A stretch of DNA of 64,000 bases from Chryseobacterium indicum (GTDB lineage: Bacteria; Bacteroidota; Bacteroidia; Flavobacteriales; Weeksellaceae), in assembly GCF_021504595.1 (NCBI RefSeq), contig NZ_JACSGT010000003.1:649196-713195 (forward strand), written 5' to 3'. The notes beneath the pieces were generated by a model. It had not been told where the DNA came from and made no database searches. It saw only the letters and a list, made by a program, of their open reading frames with translations. The translations under genes were made by a program, and so were the position numbers. Positions within the stretch are counted from its first letter, which is position 1. Each line of letters opens with the position of its first letter. Shown piece by piece: positions 23,726 to 33,064 of this stretch.

Positions 23726-25684
23726 TTAAAACCTTATCCGTTGAATTCTCACGGCATTCAGGATAGCGAGTAAAGCGACTCCGACATCAGCGAAAACGGC
23801 TTCCCACATGGTTGCCAAACCTCCGGCTCCGAGAATTAGAACAACGGCTTTGATGGAAAATGCGAGAATGATATTTTGCCACACGATTTTCTTTGTCTGC
23901 TTTCCAATGTTGATTGCCATCGGAATCTTACTCGGCATATCATCCTGAATGACAACGTCGGCAGTTTCAATTGTCGCATCACTTCCCAATCCGCCCATTG
24001 CAATTCCGACATCGCTTAACGCGACTACAGGAGCATCATTCACTCCGTCTCCTACAAAGGCAACGGTTTGATTTTTTGCCTTTATCTCCTTCACTTTATT
24101 CACTTTGTCTTCGGGAAGCAGATCTCCGTAAGCGTTCTGAATGCCTAAAATACCGGCAACGTGTTTCACGACAGAGGATTTATCTCCGCTGAGCATTGTG
24201 GTTTTTACTCCTAAAGATTTTAATTTATTGATGGTTAATTGTGCATCAGTTTTAACAGAATCTGCAATTGTTAAATACCCTACAAATTTGTTGTCATACG
24301 CAACCGCAATTAAAGTATACACGATATTTTCAGTCTGAATATCATATCTGATGCTGAATTTATCCATCAGTTTAAAGTTCCCGACCAACAGCTCTTTTCC
24401 GTTGATAACTGCCTTTAAGCCATAACCCGCAATTTCTTCTGCATTTTCCAACAGAATTGAGTGATCGACTTCTCCCACATATTCATGAATAGCCGTTGCT
24501 ACAGGATGTGAGCTTTTACTTTCCAGAGCATTGACGAGTTTTAAAATTTCATCGGTATTACATTCATCATTAAAATTAACTTCCTGTACTTTGAAAACGC
24601 CTTCCGTCATTGTTCCGGTTTTATCCATAACAACATTCTGAACGTTTGCCAGAATATCTAAAAAATTGCTTCCTTTAAATAAAATTCCGTTTCGGCTTCC
24701 TGCTCCGATTCCTCCGAAATACCCCAAAGGAATAGAAATCACCAAAGCACAAGGACAGGAAATCACAAGGAAAACCAATGCTCTGTACAGCCACGCTCTG
24801 AACTGATACTCTTCTACAAATAAATAAGGTATAAATGTGATTCCGATTGCAAGAAATACGACAATCGGGGTGTAGATTTTCGCAAATTTCCTGATGAATA
24901 ATTCGGTGGGAGCTTTTTGAGCGGTTGCATTCTGAACGAGTTCTAAAATTTTGCTCAGTTTGCTGTCTTTGTAAGCAGTTGTCACTTTTACTTCGCTTAC
25001 GGTATTGAGATTGATCATTCCGGCTAAAACAGCTTCGCCTTTTGTTTTGGTATCGGGTTTACTTTCTCCGGTTAAAGCAGAGGTATTGAATGAGGCGGTT
25101 TCGGACAGCAATTCTCCGTCTAATCCTAATTTCTCTCCGGATTTTAACTGAATAATGTCTCCGATGTTTACTTTTTCGGCTTTTACAATTTGTGGTTTTC
25201 CGTCTTTTAAAACGGTTACTTCATCGGGACGCTGATCGAGTAAAGATTTGATGTTGGTTTTGGCTCTTGTTACCGCCATTGCCTGAAAAACTTCTCCAAC
25301 AGAATAGAAAAGCATGACTGCAACGCCTTCCGGATATTCTCCTATAGCAAAAGCGCCTACGGTTGCGATTCCCATCAGGAAAAATTCAGAGAATACATCT
25401 CCGTTTTTTATGCTTTCAAACGCTTCTTTCAAAACAGGAAGACCAACAGGAATATAGGCGATTAAGTACCAAACCAGACGAATCCAACCGGAAAGCCATT
25501 CTGCTTTGATGAAATTATCCAAAGCGATTCCTATTAATAACAATCCAAAAGAAATGATTGCGGGAAGAAACATCCTGAAAACAGACTGATCTCCTGTATC
25601 ATGAGAATGATCGTGATCATGGTTGTGACCTTCATGATGATGTTGATGTTCTTTTTTCGGTTTTGTGTTGCAGCATTCTTCCAT
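23726..25684 (-). CDS. P1B-type Zn/Cd (heavy-metal) exporting ATPase
   Basis: A 652-residue P-type ATPase. There is no ferredoxin-like HMA domain; instead residues 13-28 are a His-rich metal tail (KEHQHHHEGHNHDHDHSHD). Membrane helices follow, then TGES (205-208), CPC (310-312) in the ion-binding helix, the phosphorylated Asp354 in DKTGT, an SSHP block and GDGVNDAP. The last helices contain SIKAVVLILG and FADVGVALLAI, whose Lys and Asp fit the P1B-2 (ZntA/CadA) group. It would export Zn2+, Cd2+ or Pb2+. A Fur-family gene lies 44 bases upstream on the same strand. Confidence 0.92.
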   Translation of the reverse strand: MEECCNTKPKKEHQHHHEGHNHDHDHSHDTGDQSVFRMFLPAIISFGLLLIGIALDNFIKAEWLSGWIRLVWYLIAYIPVGLPVLKEAFESIKNGDVFSEFFLMGIATVGAFAIGEYPEGVAVMLFYSVGEVFQAMAVTRAKTNIKSLLDQRPDEVTVLKDGKPQIVKAEKVNIGDIIQLKSGEKLGLDGELLSETASFNTSALTGESKPDTKTKGEAVLAGMINLNTVSEVKVTTAYKDSKLSKILELVQNATAQKAPTELFIRKFAKIYTPIVVFLAIGITFIPYLFVEEYQFRAWLYRALVFLVISCPCALVISIPLGYFGGIGAGSRNGILFKGSNFLDILANVQNVVMDKTGTMTEGVFKVQEVNFNDECNTDEILKLVNALESKSSHPVATAIHEYVGEVDHSILLENAEEIAGYGLKAVINGKELLVGNFKLMDKFSIRYDIQTENIVYTLIAVAYDNKFVGYLTIADSVKTDAQLTINKLKSLGVKTTMLSGDKSSVVKHVAGILGIQNAYGDLLPEDKVNKVKEIKAKNQTVAFVGDGVNDAPVVALSDVGIAMGGLGSDATIETADVVIQDDMPSKIPMAINIGKQTKKIVWQNIILAFSIKAVVLILGAGGLATMWEAVFADVGVALLAILNAVRIQRIRF

Positions 25685-25728
25685 AACTTAAATTTTAATT
25701 CAAAATTACAGTCAAAATGCGTGCAATA

Positions 25729-26148
25729 CTATTGCAAACTTTCCAGGCAGTTTTCGCAGATTCCTTTAGCAAAAAGCCTTATTTCATCAATCCTGAATTG
25801 GGTCTGAATGTTTTCGGGAAACGAAATATCTTCTTTACAGGTGGTCTGTTTGCAGATTTTACAATAGAAATGAAGATGCCAGTCTTTATGCGTATGTTCA
25901 TCGCAGCCATCGTGGCAGAGTTTGTATTTTGTTGTTGCATTTTCCTGAATGCTGTGAACAATTCCTTTTTCTTCAAATGTTTTCAGAGTGCGGTAAATGG
26001 TTGTCCGGTCTGCATTTTCGAAATGATTTTCAATTTCCGAAAGAGAAAGGGCGGCTTCCTGAGAACTCAAAAAATCGTATACCAAAATCCTCATGCTTGT
26101 AGGTTTGGTATTCTTATTCATTAATTTATTCTCAATGTCCTTTTTCAT
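25729..26148 (-). CDS. Fur-family metal-responsive regulator
   Basis: A 139-residue Fur-type regulator. Residues ~10-80 are the winged helix (SEIENHFENADRTTIYRTLKTFEEKG with the typical TTIYRTL recognition region). Residues ~80-139 are the dimer domain with HTHKDWHLHFYC and two CxxC structural zinc pairs (CKIC, CENC). Its place just before the Zn/Cd ATPase suggests a Zur-like control of that pump or of zinc uptake, but Fur, Zur and PerR cannot be told apart by eye. Confidence 0.88.
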   Translation of the reverse strand: MKKDIENKLMNKNTKPTSMRILVYDFLSSQEAALSLSEIENHFENADRTTIYRTLKTFEEKGIVHSIQENATTKYKLCHDGCDEHTHKDWHLHFYCKICKQTTCKEDISFPENIQTQFRIDEIRLFAKGICENCLESLQ

Positions 26149-26177
26149 ACGATTTACATTTGATGGATCTGCTCTTT

Positions 26178-26185
26178 CAAAGTTA
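26178..26185 (-). promoter_or_regulatory. -7 promoter element of the Fur-family gene
   Basis: TAACTTTG on the minus strand, exact TAnnTTTG, with TTA instead of TTG 18 bases upstream. It lies 29 bases before the ATG. Confidence 0.45.
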
Positions 26186-26289
26186 GCAGTTTTAAAATTT
26201 GTTTAATTGTTATAGAGCGTAATTTATATAAACTTAGTGTAAGAATTCTTAATATTATCTCTGTTTACCTGAAAAACGCAAATCTCAAT

Positions 26290-26478
26290 CTTCCATACTG
26301 CGATAAAAATGCTCTTCAATACAATAAAAATCTTCAACGATGTAATAGAAATCTTCAACATTGCAATACAAATCTTCCATACTGCGATAAAAATGTTCTA
26401 CAGTGCAACAAAAATCTTCAACAGTATAGTAAAAATGCTTAATACTGCAGTAAAATTATTCAACATTGCTTTAAATAT
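26290..26478. repeat. Tandem array: nine 21-bp units
   Basis: Nine consecutive units of exactly 21 bases, of the form CTTCAACATTGCAATAAAAAT, starting at 26290, 26311, 26332, 26353, 26374, 26395, 26416, 26437 and 26458. Units vary at several positions, units 1 and 5 are identical, and length never changes. On the minus strand the frame reads as a hydrophobic heptapeptide (IFIAVLK type) in eight units; the unit at 26395 has a TAG. It fills part of a 654-base gap between the Fur gene and aroQ; the rest of the gap is AT-rich with no gene seen. Confidence 0.9.
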
Positions 26479-26779
26479 GGTGTAAAAAGTAAAATTTATC
26501 CTAAACAATACACCTTTTCATGTAAATACTAAATTAAAAATAATACACAGTATTAATAATCTTCCAAACAGTGCATTAAAAACATACAAACCTCTAAAGA
26601 TGAGGGATTAAAGTGTATATTTATTTTCCGAATTTTTAAAATAATTATATAATGGGAATCCATAATGAAAGAGAGAAAATAGATGGAAAAGCATAAATTA
26701 ATTATATTATTTATAGATTTGAGTGTTTAAAACCTCATCTATAAACTTACATCCAGGCAAATGTGTTTTTAAAATGTCC

Positions 26780-26787
26780 TATCTTTG
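26780..26787 (+). promoter_or_regulatory. -7 promoter element of aroQ
   Basis: TATCTTTG, exact TAnnTTTG, 15 bases before the ATG at 26803. It excludes the in-frame TTG at 26785 as a start. No clear -33 TTG. Confidence 0.5.
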
Positions 26788-26802
26788 GATAAATTATTTT
26801 CA

Positions 26803-27210
26803 ATGAAAATTCTTATCGTTAATGGTCCCAATCTGAATTTATTAGGAACCAGAGAGCCCGAAATTTACGGAACAGTTTCCATGGAGGATTATCTGGATCG
26901 TTTAAGAACCGATTTTCCTTCGCATCAACTGGAATATTATCAGTCTAATATTGAGGGGGAAATTATCAACCAGCTTCAGAAAGATGAATTTGATGCCCTG
27001 ATTATTAATCCGGGAGCTTTTACGCATTATTCTTATGCTATTGCCGACTGTTTAAAGAACATCCGTAAACCAAAAGTTGAGGTTCATATCAGCAATATTT
27101 ACAAAAGAGAAGAATTCCGCCAGAAATCTGTTACAGCTGCAAATACGGATGCTGTCTTATCCGGTTTCGGAATGGATGGTTACAGACTGGCTATTCTGAG
27201 CCTGAAGTAA
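26803..27210 (+). CDS. aroQ: 3-dehydroquinate dehydratase, type II
   Basis: A 135-residue type II dehydroquinase. Motifs: NGPNLNLLGTREPEIYG near residues 7-23 with the catalytic Tyr22, QSNIEGEIIN near 46-55, NPGAFTHYSYAI near 72-83, and EVHISNIYKREEFR near 94-107 with the His. It dehydrates 3-dehydroquinate to 3-dehydroshikimate in the shikimate pathway, working as a dodecamer. The start at ATG 26803 gives the usual N-terminus MKILIVNGPN. Single gene. Confidence 0.95.
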   Translation: MKILIVNGPNLNLLGTREPEIYGTVSMEDYLDRLRTDFPSHQLEYYQSNIEGEIINQLQKDEFDALIINPGAFTHYSYAIADCLKNIRKPKVEVHISNIYKREEFRQKSVTAANTDAVLSGFGMDGYRLAILSLK

Positions 27211-27244
27211 TTTTTCAACGAAAATCTGCCGGAATACAAATAAA

Positions 27245-27272
27245 AAATCCTCATCATGCGATGAGGATTTCT
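27245..27272. terminator. Bidirectional terminator between aroQ and pckA
   Basis: AAATCCTCATC pairs with GATGAGGATTT (11 bp, 4-nt loop), with A-rich sequence on one side and T-rich on the other, so it can stop both convergent genes. Confidence 0.85.
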
Positions 27273-27276
27273 ATTT

Positions 27277-28896
27277 TTAGTTGGTTGTCTGCTCTTGTAA
27301 CTGAGGACCGGAAGGAATTAATTTTTTACCTTCTTCCGTATTGCAGTACTGCTCAAAGTTCTTAATATATCTTGAAGCTAAGTCTTTTGCTTTTTCTTCC
27401 CATTCAGAAGCATCATTATATGTATTTCTCGGATCTAAGATTCCTTCAGAAACATTTGGCAATGCGGTAGGAACTTCCAGATTCATGATCGGAATTCTTG
27501 TTTTCGGAGCATTTTCGATAGAACCATCAATGATCGCATCAATAATTGCTCTTGTATCTTTAAGAGAAATTCTCTTTCCTGTTCCGTTCCAGCCTGTGTT
27601 TACCAGATATGCTTTTGCACCGTGTTCTTTCATTTTCCCGATTAATGTTTTAGAGTACATTGTTGGGTGCAATGTTAAGAAAGCTTCTCCGAATGCAGGA
27701 GAGAAAGACGGTTCCGGAGAGGTAATTCCTCTTTCAGTTCCCGCTAATTTCGATGTATACCCGCAAAGGAAGTGGTATTGTGCCTGATCTTCATCCAGAA
27801 TAGAAACCGGAGGCAATACTCCGAAAGCATCTGCTGAAAGATAAACGATCTTTTTTGCGTGTCCTGCTTTTGAAGGCAGAACAATTTTATTGATATGATA
27901 AATAGGATAAGAAACTCTTGTGTTTTCTGTGATCGATCCGTCTGTATAATCTGAAACTCCGTTGTTTACTACCACGTTTTCCAAAAGCGCATCTCTTTTA
28001 ATGGCTCTGAAAATATCCGGTTCTTTTTCTTCCGAAAGATCGATTACTTTTGCGTAGCAACCTCCTTCATAGTTGAAAACTCCGTTGTTATCCCAACCGT
28101 GTTCGTCGTCTCCGATCAGATATCTTTTAGGATCTGCCGACAAAGTTGTTTTTCCTGTTCCTGAAAGTCCGAAGAAAAGAGCTACGTCTCCTTCTTCTCC
28201 TACGTTTGCAGAACAATGCATTGAAGCCATCCCTTTTAGCGGAAGGTAATAGTTCATCATTGCGAACATTCCTTTTTTCATTTCTCCGCCATACCATGTT
28301 CCTCCGATGATCTGAAGTTTTTCAGTAAGGTTGAACATCACGAAGTTTTCAGAATTCAGTTCCTGTGCTTCCCAGTTTGGATTCGTTGTTTTAGAACCAT
28401 TGATTACGGTAAAATCCGGCTCACCAAAGTTTTCCAGCTCATAATGAGAAGGACGGATAAACATATTGGTAACGAAATGTGCCTGCCACGCTACTTCAAC
28501 GATGAACCTCACTTTTAGTCTCGTATCTGCATTGGTTCCGCAGAAAGCATCTACTACATAAATTTTCTTTGCAGCAGCAAGTTGGTTCAGCACTAAATCT
28601 TTACAAGACGCAAAAATTTCCGGAGTAGTCGGCAAGTTTACTTTCCCGTCCCAGAAAATCGTTTCTCTTGTAACATCATCCTGAACTATGTACCTGTCTT
28701 TAGGAGAACGACCTGTGAAAATTCCTGTTTTTACTGATACTGCACCAGATTCCGTAAGCTCAGCTTTCTCAAAGCCTTGATTTTCAGGAGAAACTTCAGC
28801 CTGATACAATTCTTCGTAAGACGGATTGTACACCACTTCGTAATTTCCTTTAATCCCTAATTTTTCTAAATCTTGGATGATTTTAGCGTGTTTCAT
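27277..28896 (-). CDS. pckA: Phosphoenolpyruvate carboxykinase (ATP)
   Basis: A 539-residue ATP-dependent PEPCK. Substrate site RSPKDRYIV near residue 63-71, PEPCK-specific block near 197-215 with Lys207-Lys208 and GGT, P-loop [11 protein letters not shown] at 243-253, metal site GDDEHGWD near 262-269, and adenine-binding region near 440-460. It converts oxaloacetate plus ATP to PEP, CO2 and ADP for gluconeogenesis, which suits an amino-acid-using flavobacterium. Single gene with its own promoter element. Confidence 0.95.
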   Translation of the reverse strand: MKHAKIIQDLEKLGIKGNYEVVYNPSYEELYQAEVSPENQGFEKAELTESGAVSVKTGIFTGRSPKDRYIVQDDVTRETIFWDGKVNLPTTPEIFASCKDLVLNQLAAAKKIYVVDAFCGTNADTRLKVRFIVEVAWQAHFVTNMFIRPSHYELENFGEPDFTVINGSKTTNPNWEAQELNSENFVMFNLTEKLQIIGGTWYGGEMKKGMFAMMNYYLPLKGMASMHCSANVGEEGDVALFFGLSGTGKTTLSADPKRYLIGDDEHGWDNNGVFNYEGGCYAKVIDLSEEKEPDIFRAIKRDALLENVVVNNGVSDYTDGSITENTRVSYPIYHINKIVLPSKAGHAKKIVYLSADAFGVLPPVSILDEDQAQYHFLCGYTSKLAGTERGITSPEPSFSPAFGEAFLTLHPTMYSKTLIGKMKEHGAKAYLVNTGWNGTGKRISLKDTRAIIDAIIDGSIENAPKTRIPIMNLEVPTALPNVSEGILDPRNTYNDASEWEEKAKDLASRYIKNFEQYCNTEEGKKLIPSGPQLQEQTTN

Positions 28897-28931
28897 TTTA
28901 CTTATATTTTCTATTTCTTTTTTGGGTATAA

Positions 28932-28939
28932 CAAAATTA
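28932..28939 (-). promoter_or_regulatory. -7 promoter element of pckA
   Basis: TAATTTTG on the minus strand, exact TAnnTTTG, 35 bases before the ATG; TTT sits 17 bases further upstream in place of TTG. Confidence 0.5.
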
Positions 28940-29026
28940 AATATTAATTAATTGTTAAAGGTGGTTAAATATAATGATATAAGTCAGAATGACAAATAAA
29001 AAATAAACCTTATAAAAAATTGAAAA

Positions 29027-29929
29027 TCAAGCAATTATTTCAGACCATCCGAAAATTGTGTGAAAACCTTTTCCCCAAAAATAGTCCTTAAAGCCGTCAA
29101 ATTTTGAGCTCATTACAAAATCTCCTCCCCAAGCTCCCAAACTTTTGACAAAAACTGGGCAATCTGCGAAAAATTTAGCCTTAACTGTAGGAATTTCAAG
29201 AAAATCCGATATTTTTTGCTCATGAATCAACATTAGTTCAGAAAAATTTTCCAATTTATTGCATAGTAAAATATTTCTTGTAATATCCGAAAATTCATCA
29301 ACCCGTTTTTGGGACTTGGTTTTAGACTTGTAAAAATTAATTCCTTCACGGCTGTCCTGTTTTTGATTTAAATGAATAAAAATCAATTCATCTTTAAAAG
29401 AAGGATTAAAATTTACCTTTTCATATTTAATTTCAGGAACACTTTGATACAGAACCGCCGATTTCTCTTTTGCCACAGCAATATCGTATCCGCTTCCTCC
29501 CAGACTTATCTTATTTAAATAAAACGGATCGATCTCCGCCCACTCCGCAAGATTGGTCATTAAAGTAGAGCTGCTTCCTAAACCGTAATCTGCCGGAAAC
29601 TGAAGGTTGGTCTTTAAATGGTAAGTAAAATTATTTTTGAATGTAATCGTAGAAAGTGACTGAACATTTTTTAATGTCTTTAAAATAAACTCAGCACCTG
29701 ATGGAATATTGGTTTCTAAAATCTGCCAGTTCTGATAATCGATGACAGCTTTCAGCCATAATTTGTTCTGATGATAAGCTTCCCACACAATGAGAGATTT
29801 TTCATCATGGATTTCTTCAAAAGAAAACTCTTGTCCCAGCTTGGTAGGCACCGCTAAGACAAGAGCTCCGTCCATTGCGAAATATTCTGAAGTAAGCATC
29901 AGCTTTCCCGGTGAAAATATCTCGCCCAT
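29027..29929 (-). CDS. GYDIA-family GHMP kinase
   Basis: A 300-residue GHMP-superfamily protein. N-terminal SPGKLMLTSEYFAMDGALVLAVPT, the ATP loop YGLGSSSTLMTNLA near residues 114-127, and the signature LGGSGYDIAVA near 141-151 that gives the family its name. GHMP enzymes phosphorylate small alcohols such as mevalonate, phosphomevalonate or homoserine. In flavobacteria, which make isoprenoids by the mevalonate route, a phosphomevalonate-kinase-like role is plausible but not shown. It follows fabD by 12 bases and so is likely in its operon. Confidence 0.88.
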   Translation of the reverse strand: MGEIFSPGKLMLTSEYFAMDGALVLAVPTKLGQEFSFEEIHDEKSLIVWEAYHQNKLWLKAVIDYQNWQILETNIPSGAEFILKTLKNVQSLSTITFKNNFTYHLKTNLQFPADYGLGSSSTLMTNLAEWAEIDPFYLNKISLGGSGYDIAVAKEKSAVLYQSVPEIKYEKVNFNPSFKDELIFIHLNQKQDSREGINFYKSKTKSQKRVDEFSDITRNILLCNKLENFSELMLIHEQKISDFLEIPTVKAKFFADCPVFVKSLGAWGGDFVMSSKFDGFKDYFWGKGFHTIFGWSEIIA

Positions 29930-29941
29930 GATTTTTATTTA

Positions 29942-30817
29942 TTAGATTGCAGAAGCTACATCTACAGAAGAATCAATTTTCTTGATGAGTCCCTGTAATG
30001 TTTTTCCCGGTCCCACTTCCACAAAGTTATTGGCACCGTCTTTAATCATATTCTGAACAGACTGTGTCCATTTTACAGGACCTGTTAATTGTGCAATAAG
30101 GTTTTTCTTAATTTCTTCAGGATCAGAGATTGCAGTTGTTGTAATATTCTGATAAACCGGAATGGTCGCTTTTCTGAATTTTGTTTTTTCTATTGCCGCC
30201 GCTAATCTTTCCTGCGCAGGCTGCATCAATGGTGAGTGGAATGCTCCGTTTACCGGCAACAGTAAAGCTCTTTTTGCTCCTGCTTCTTTCAGCTTTGCAC
30301 AAGCTTCTTCTACAGATGCCGTTTCACCGGAAATTACCAGCTGTCCCGGACAGTTATAATTTGCAGGAACGACAATTCCGCTGATTGATGCACAGATTTC
30401 CTCTACTTTAGCATCTTCCAATCCTAAAATAGCAGCCATAGAACTTGGATTGGCATCACAGGCTTCCTGCATTGCTTTTGCTCTCTCGGAAACCAGCTTC
30501 AGACCATCATCAAAAGATAAAACTCCGTTGGCAACCAGTGCTGAAAATTCTCCTAAAGAATGTCCTGCAACCATTTCAGCTCCAAGACCGTTCACGGCTT
30601 TTAAAGCAGCAACCGAGTGGATAAAAATTGAAGGCTGGGTAACCTCCGTTTTTTTAAGATCTTCATCCGTTCCTCTGAACATTATTGAAAGGATATCAAA
30701 CCCTAAAATTTCATTGGCAGATTCCATCAGATCTTTGATGTCTTTTCTAGAATCGTACAATTCTTTTCCCATTCCTACGAACTGAGAACCCTGCCCTGGA
30801 AATACAAGTGCTTTCAT
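29942..30817 (-). CDS. fabD: Malonyl-CoA:ACP transacylase
   Basis: A 291-residue FabD. Oxyanion-hole motif FPGQGSQFVGMG near residues 6-17, nucleophile elbow GHSLGEFSAL with Ser87, conserved Arg near 112, and the catalytic His in NGAFHSPLM near 196. It loads malonyl groups on acyl carrier protein in fatty-acid synthesis in the cytosol. It is the first gene of a two-gene unit with the GYDIA kinase; a -7 element (TATATTTG, 30846-30839 on the minus strand) precedes it. Confidence 0.95.
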   Translation of the reverse strand: MKALVFPGQGSQFVGMGKELYDSRKDIKDLMESANEILGFDILSIMFRGTDEDLKKTEVTQPSIFIHSVAALKAVNGLGAEMVAGHSLGEFSALVANGVLSFDDGLKLVSERAKAMQEACDANPSSMAAILGLEDAKVEEICASISGIVVPANYNCPGQLVISGETASVEEACAKLKEAGAKRALLLPVNGAFHSPLMQPAQERLAAAIEKTKFRKATIPVYQNITTTAISDPEEIKKNLIAQLTGPVKWTQSVQNMIKDGANNFVEVGPGKTLQGLIKKIDSSVDVASAI

Positions 30818-30887
30818 GTATTAATTTAAAATATTATGCAAATATAATTATTATGTTAACAATATTCTTTAGCCTTTATAAATCCTT

Positions 30888-32828
30888 TTAAGGAACGAGC
30901 CTTATGACACGGTATCCCGTGTTTACATAAGCACCGTTTGCTTTGGATTTTACAAACTCAAATTTTGTGGCAAGCTGAGTCTGTACTTTATTCATCTGCC
31001 TGAAGATCTCTCCTTTTTTGTTTTCTCTGGTCAACATATCATTTACGATATCAAAGCCTACAATGGCAAACTTAGGAGGTGTTTTGCAGTATTTATTTTT
31101 ATAAGCGGCAAGAATTTCTTTTTCAAAACTACCTTCTGTATTGATCTTTCTGTCCATAAGGTACACTAAGTGTGCCTGGCTAAGATCGTCTACTTTTCTC
31201 TCGAACACCGGAGCGTAATACATGCTGAATGCTTTTATTCCCTGAACTTCTTTAGACAAAGCGATTACTCTCCCGGCAAAAGCTTCTCCTGCTGTATCAT
31301 TATCACTTGCTAAAATCGCGATCACCGGAGCAGACTGTCCTGTCATCATATTTTTATCAAGCTGAATATCCGCTGATGAATTTACGATGGTGATATTTGG
31401 ATTTCTGAGTGTTTTCTCAAGACCTGCTTTAATGTAATTGGCATTCTCTTTTTTAGAATCTGCAACTATATAGATTTTCTGATCCGAGAATGCAGATTTC
31501 ACTTCCTCTACAATTTTATCGGCGTAAGTCTGATCGTTTGTTTCCACAATAATCAGGTTGCTGTAGTTGTATAATTCCGGAGAGTTGGCAAATGGTGCAA
31601 CAATCGGGATTTTCTGGTTCTTTGTAAAGTCCAGAACATCTACAACGTTCGACTTGAAGAACGGACCGATAATTAAGTCTGTATTATCCGGATTTATCTG
31701 GGTTAATGAATTTCGGAACGAAGCTTCATTTCCGGAATCCACAATTTTTATATCTAATTTTTGTCCGTTTCTGGCATTTCTTTCAATAGCAAGTTTTGCG
31801 CCCGTAAGAAAATCCAAAGCCATTGCGCGATATTGTGTTTCTCCTGTGCTGTAGCCAAAAGGAAGCATCATGACAACGCTTAACGCATCACCGTTTTTCT
31901 TTACATAGGCAGGATCCAGTTTTTTAATTTTTAAAACCATTCCTGTTTTTAATCCTTTTGAAAGTTCGGGATTAAGAGCAATTAATTCATCAATGGTAAC
32001 GCCGAATTTGTTAACAATCGAAAAAACGGTATCCCCCTGCTGAACAGTATAGGTTACATAATCGTCTTCCGAAGAAACCGTGTTAGATGAAGATTTTTCA
32101 TTGCCTGAATCTACTTTTGTTTTCGGATTTGAATTTTCCTGAAAAACATCAGCTCCGGAACTTTTTGTTCCAGACTTCTTTACTTTAATAGATTCTCCCG
32201 GTTTTAAACCTTTTTCTTCCAGTCCCGGATTCAGGGCAAACAATTCTTCTTTTGTGATATTGAACTGTCTTGAAATTCTGTAGTAATTATCTTTCTGCTG
32301 TACGATATATTCGTCGTCCGAAGCTTTTACAGCATGAGTTTCAGCTACAGGTTCCACAGGTTTTTCCACCGGAGAAGTATGTACGGCAATATTTTGTTCT
32401 CCGCCATATTTCTTAATGCTTTCAAGAGGCAGGGTAACTTCATCCCCGATCTTCATATGAGCATCCAATTCAGGATTCAGTTTTCTGAGGTCTGTTTCAG
32501 AGATTCTGTATTGTTTTGTAATACCGTAAATGGTCTGCTTTGGCTGTAGAATAATTTTTCCAAGCTGGGAGTTACCTACAGGCTTTGAAGCAACAGGCGT
32601 TTTTGATGAAGCAGAAGCTGCCTTATCATTTTTCACGGTAAGAACATCTCCAAGCGCCAATTTACCGTCCTTCACGTTAGGATTTAGTTTTAGCAATTCT
32701 TCTACAGTAAGACCGTATTTTTTAGCAATATTATAAGGAGTATCTCCTTTTACAACGGTGTGTGATTTTTGAGCGGACATACCCAAAACCATACATAAAC
32801 TGGACAGAATAAAAAACCTCTTTATCAT
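30888..32828 (-). CDS. LysM repeats fused to a periplasmic-binding-protein domain
   Basis: A 646-residue exported protein. Signal peptide residues 1-19. Four LysM units follow, at about 22-67, 98-134, 172-218 and 255-302 (each with a GDT/KDN-type start and a LNP motif). From about 315 to 640 comes a type-1 periplasmic-binding-protein fold (VVMMLPFGY, LDFLTGAKLAIERNA, LIIGPFFKSNVVDVLDF, IPIVAPFANSPELYNYSN). LysM should anchor it to peptidoglycan; the binding domain may sense or position a ligand, as in LpoA-like or ABC-binding proteins. Fusions of this type are seen in Bacteroidota; the ligand is unknown. It has a perfect promoter. Confidence 0.85.
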   Translation of the reverse strand: MIKRFFILSSLCMVLGMSAQKSHTVVKGDTPYNIAKKYGLTVEELLKLNPNVKDGKLALGDVLTVKNDKAASASSKTPVASKPVGNSQLGKIILQPKQTIYGITKQYRISETDLRKLNPELDAHMKIGDEVTLPLESIKKYGGEQNIAVHTSPVEKPVEPVAETHAVKASDDEYIVQQKDNYYRISRQFNITKEELFALNPGLEEKGLKPGESIKVKKSGTKSSGADVFQENSNPKTKVDSGNEKSSSNTVSSEDDYVTYTVQQGDTVFSIVNKFGVTIDELIALNPELSKGLKTGMVLKIKKLDPAYVKKNGDALSVVMMLPFGYSTGETQYRAMALDFLTGAKLAIERNARNGQKLDIKIVDSGNEASFRNSLTQINPDNTDLIIGPFFKSNVVDVLDFTKNQKIPIVAPFANSPELYNYSNLIIVETNDQTYADKIVEEVKSAFSDQKIYIVADSKKENANYIKAGLEKTLRNPNITIVNSSADIQLDKNMMTGQSAPVIAILASDNDTAGEAFAGRVIALSKEVQGIKAFSMYYAPVFERKVDDLSQAHLVYLMDRKINTEGSFEKEILAAYKNKYCKTPPKFAIVGFDIVNDMLTRENKKGEIFRQMNKVQTQLATKFEFVKSKANGAYVNTGYRVIRLVP

Positions 32829-32846
32829 ATTCGGTGATTATAAATG

Positions 32847-32876
32847 CAAAAATACTTCTTTAAAATTAAATGACAA
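32847..32876 (-). promoter_or_regulatory. Promoter of the LysM/binding-protein gene
   Basis: On the minus strand TTG (32876-32874), 19-base spacer, TATTTTTG (32854-32847): an exact match to the Bacteroidota consensus. Confidence 0.75.
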
Positions 32877-33064
32877 TAATTATTGGTTTTGAAAAGACTA
32901 AGCTTGTGTTCCGATCAGAATTTCATTGGACTATTCTGATAGTACATTCGCTTCGGAACCAAAGGCTGTTTTACCTGAAATATTCTTCATCTCCTGTATA
33001 AGAGAGGCAAAATAATTTTTCATCATTTCATTTTTTTTTAAATGCAATAATAGATTCTTTATTC

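Noticed and set aside
26290..26478. CRISPR array
   Set aside because: Units abut with no spacers, period is 21 bases, and no cas genes are near; it is a minisatellite.
32931..33026. 31-codon frame on the minus strand after bshC (starting MMKNYFASLIQEM)
   Set aside because: Too short, no promoter or family pattern, and a nearby 8-bp hairpin (32914-32940) lacks a T run. It could be a real small gene but cannot be supported.
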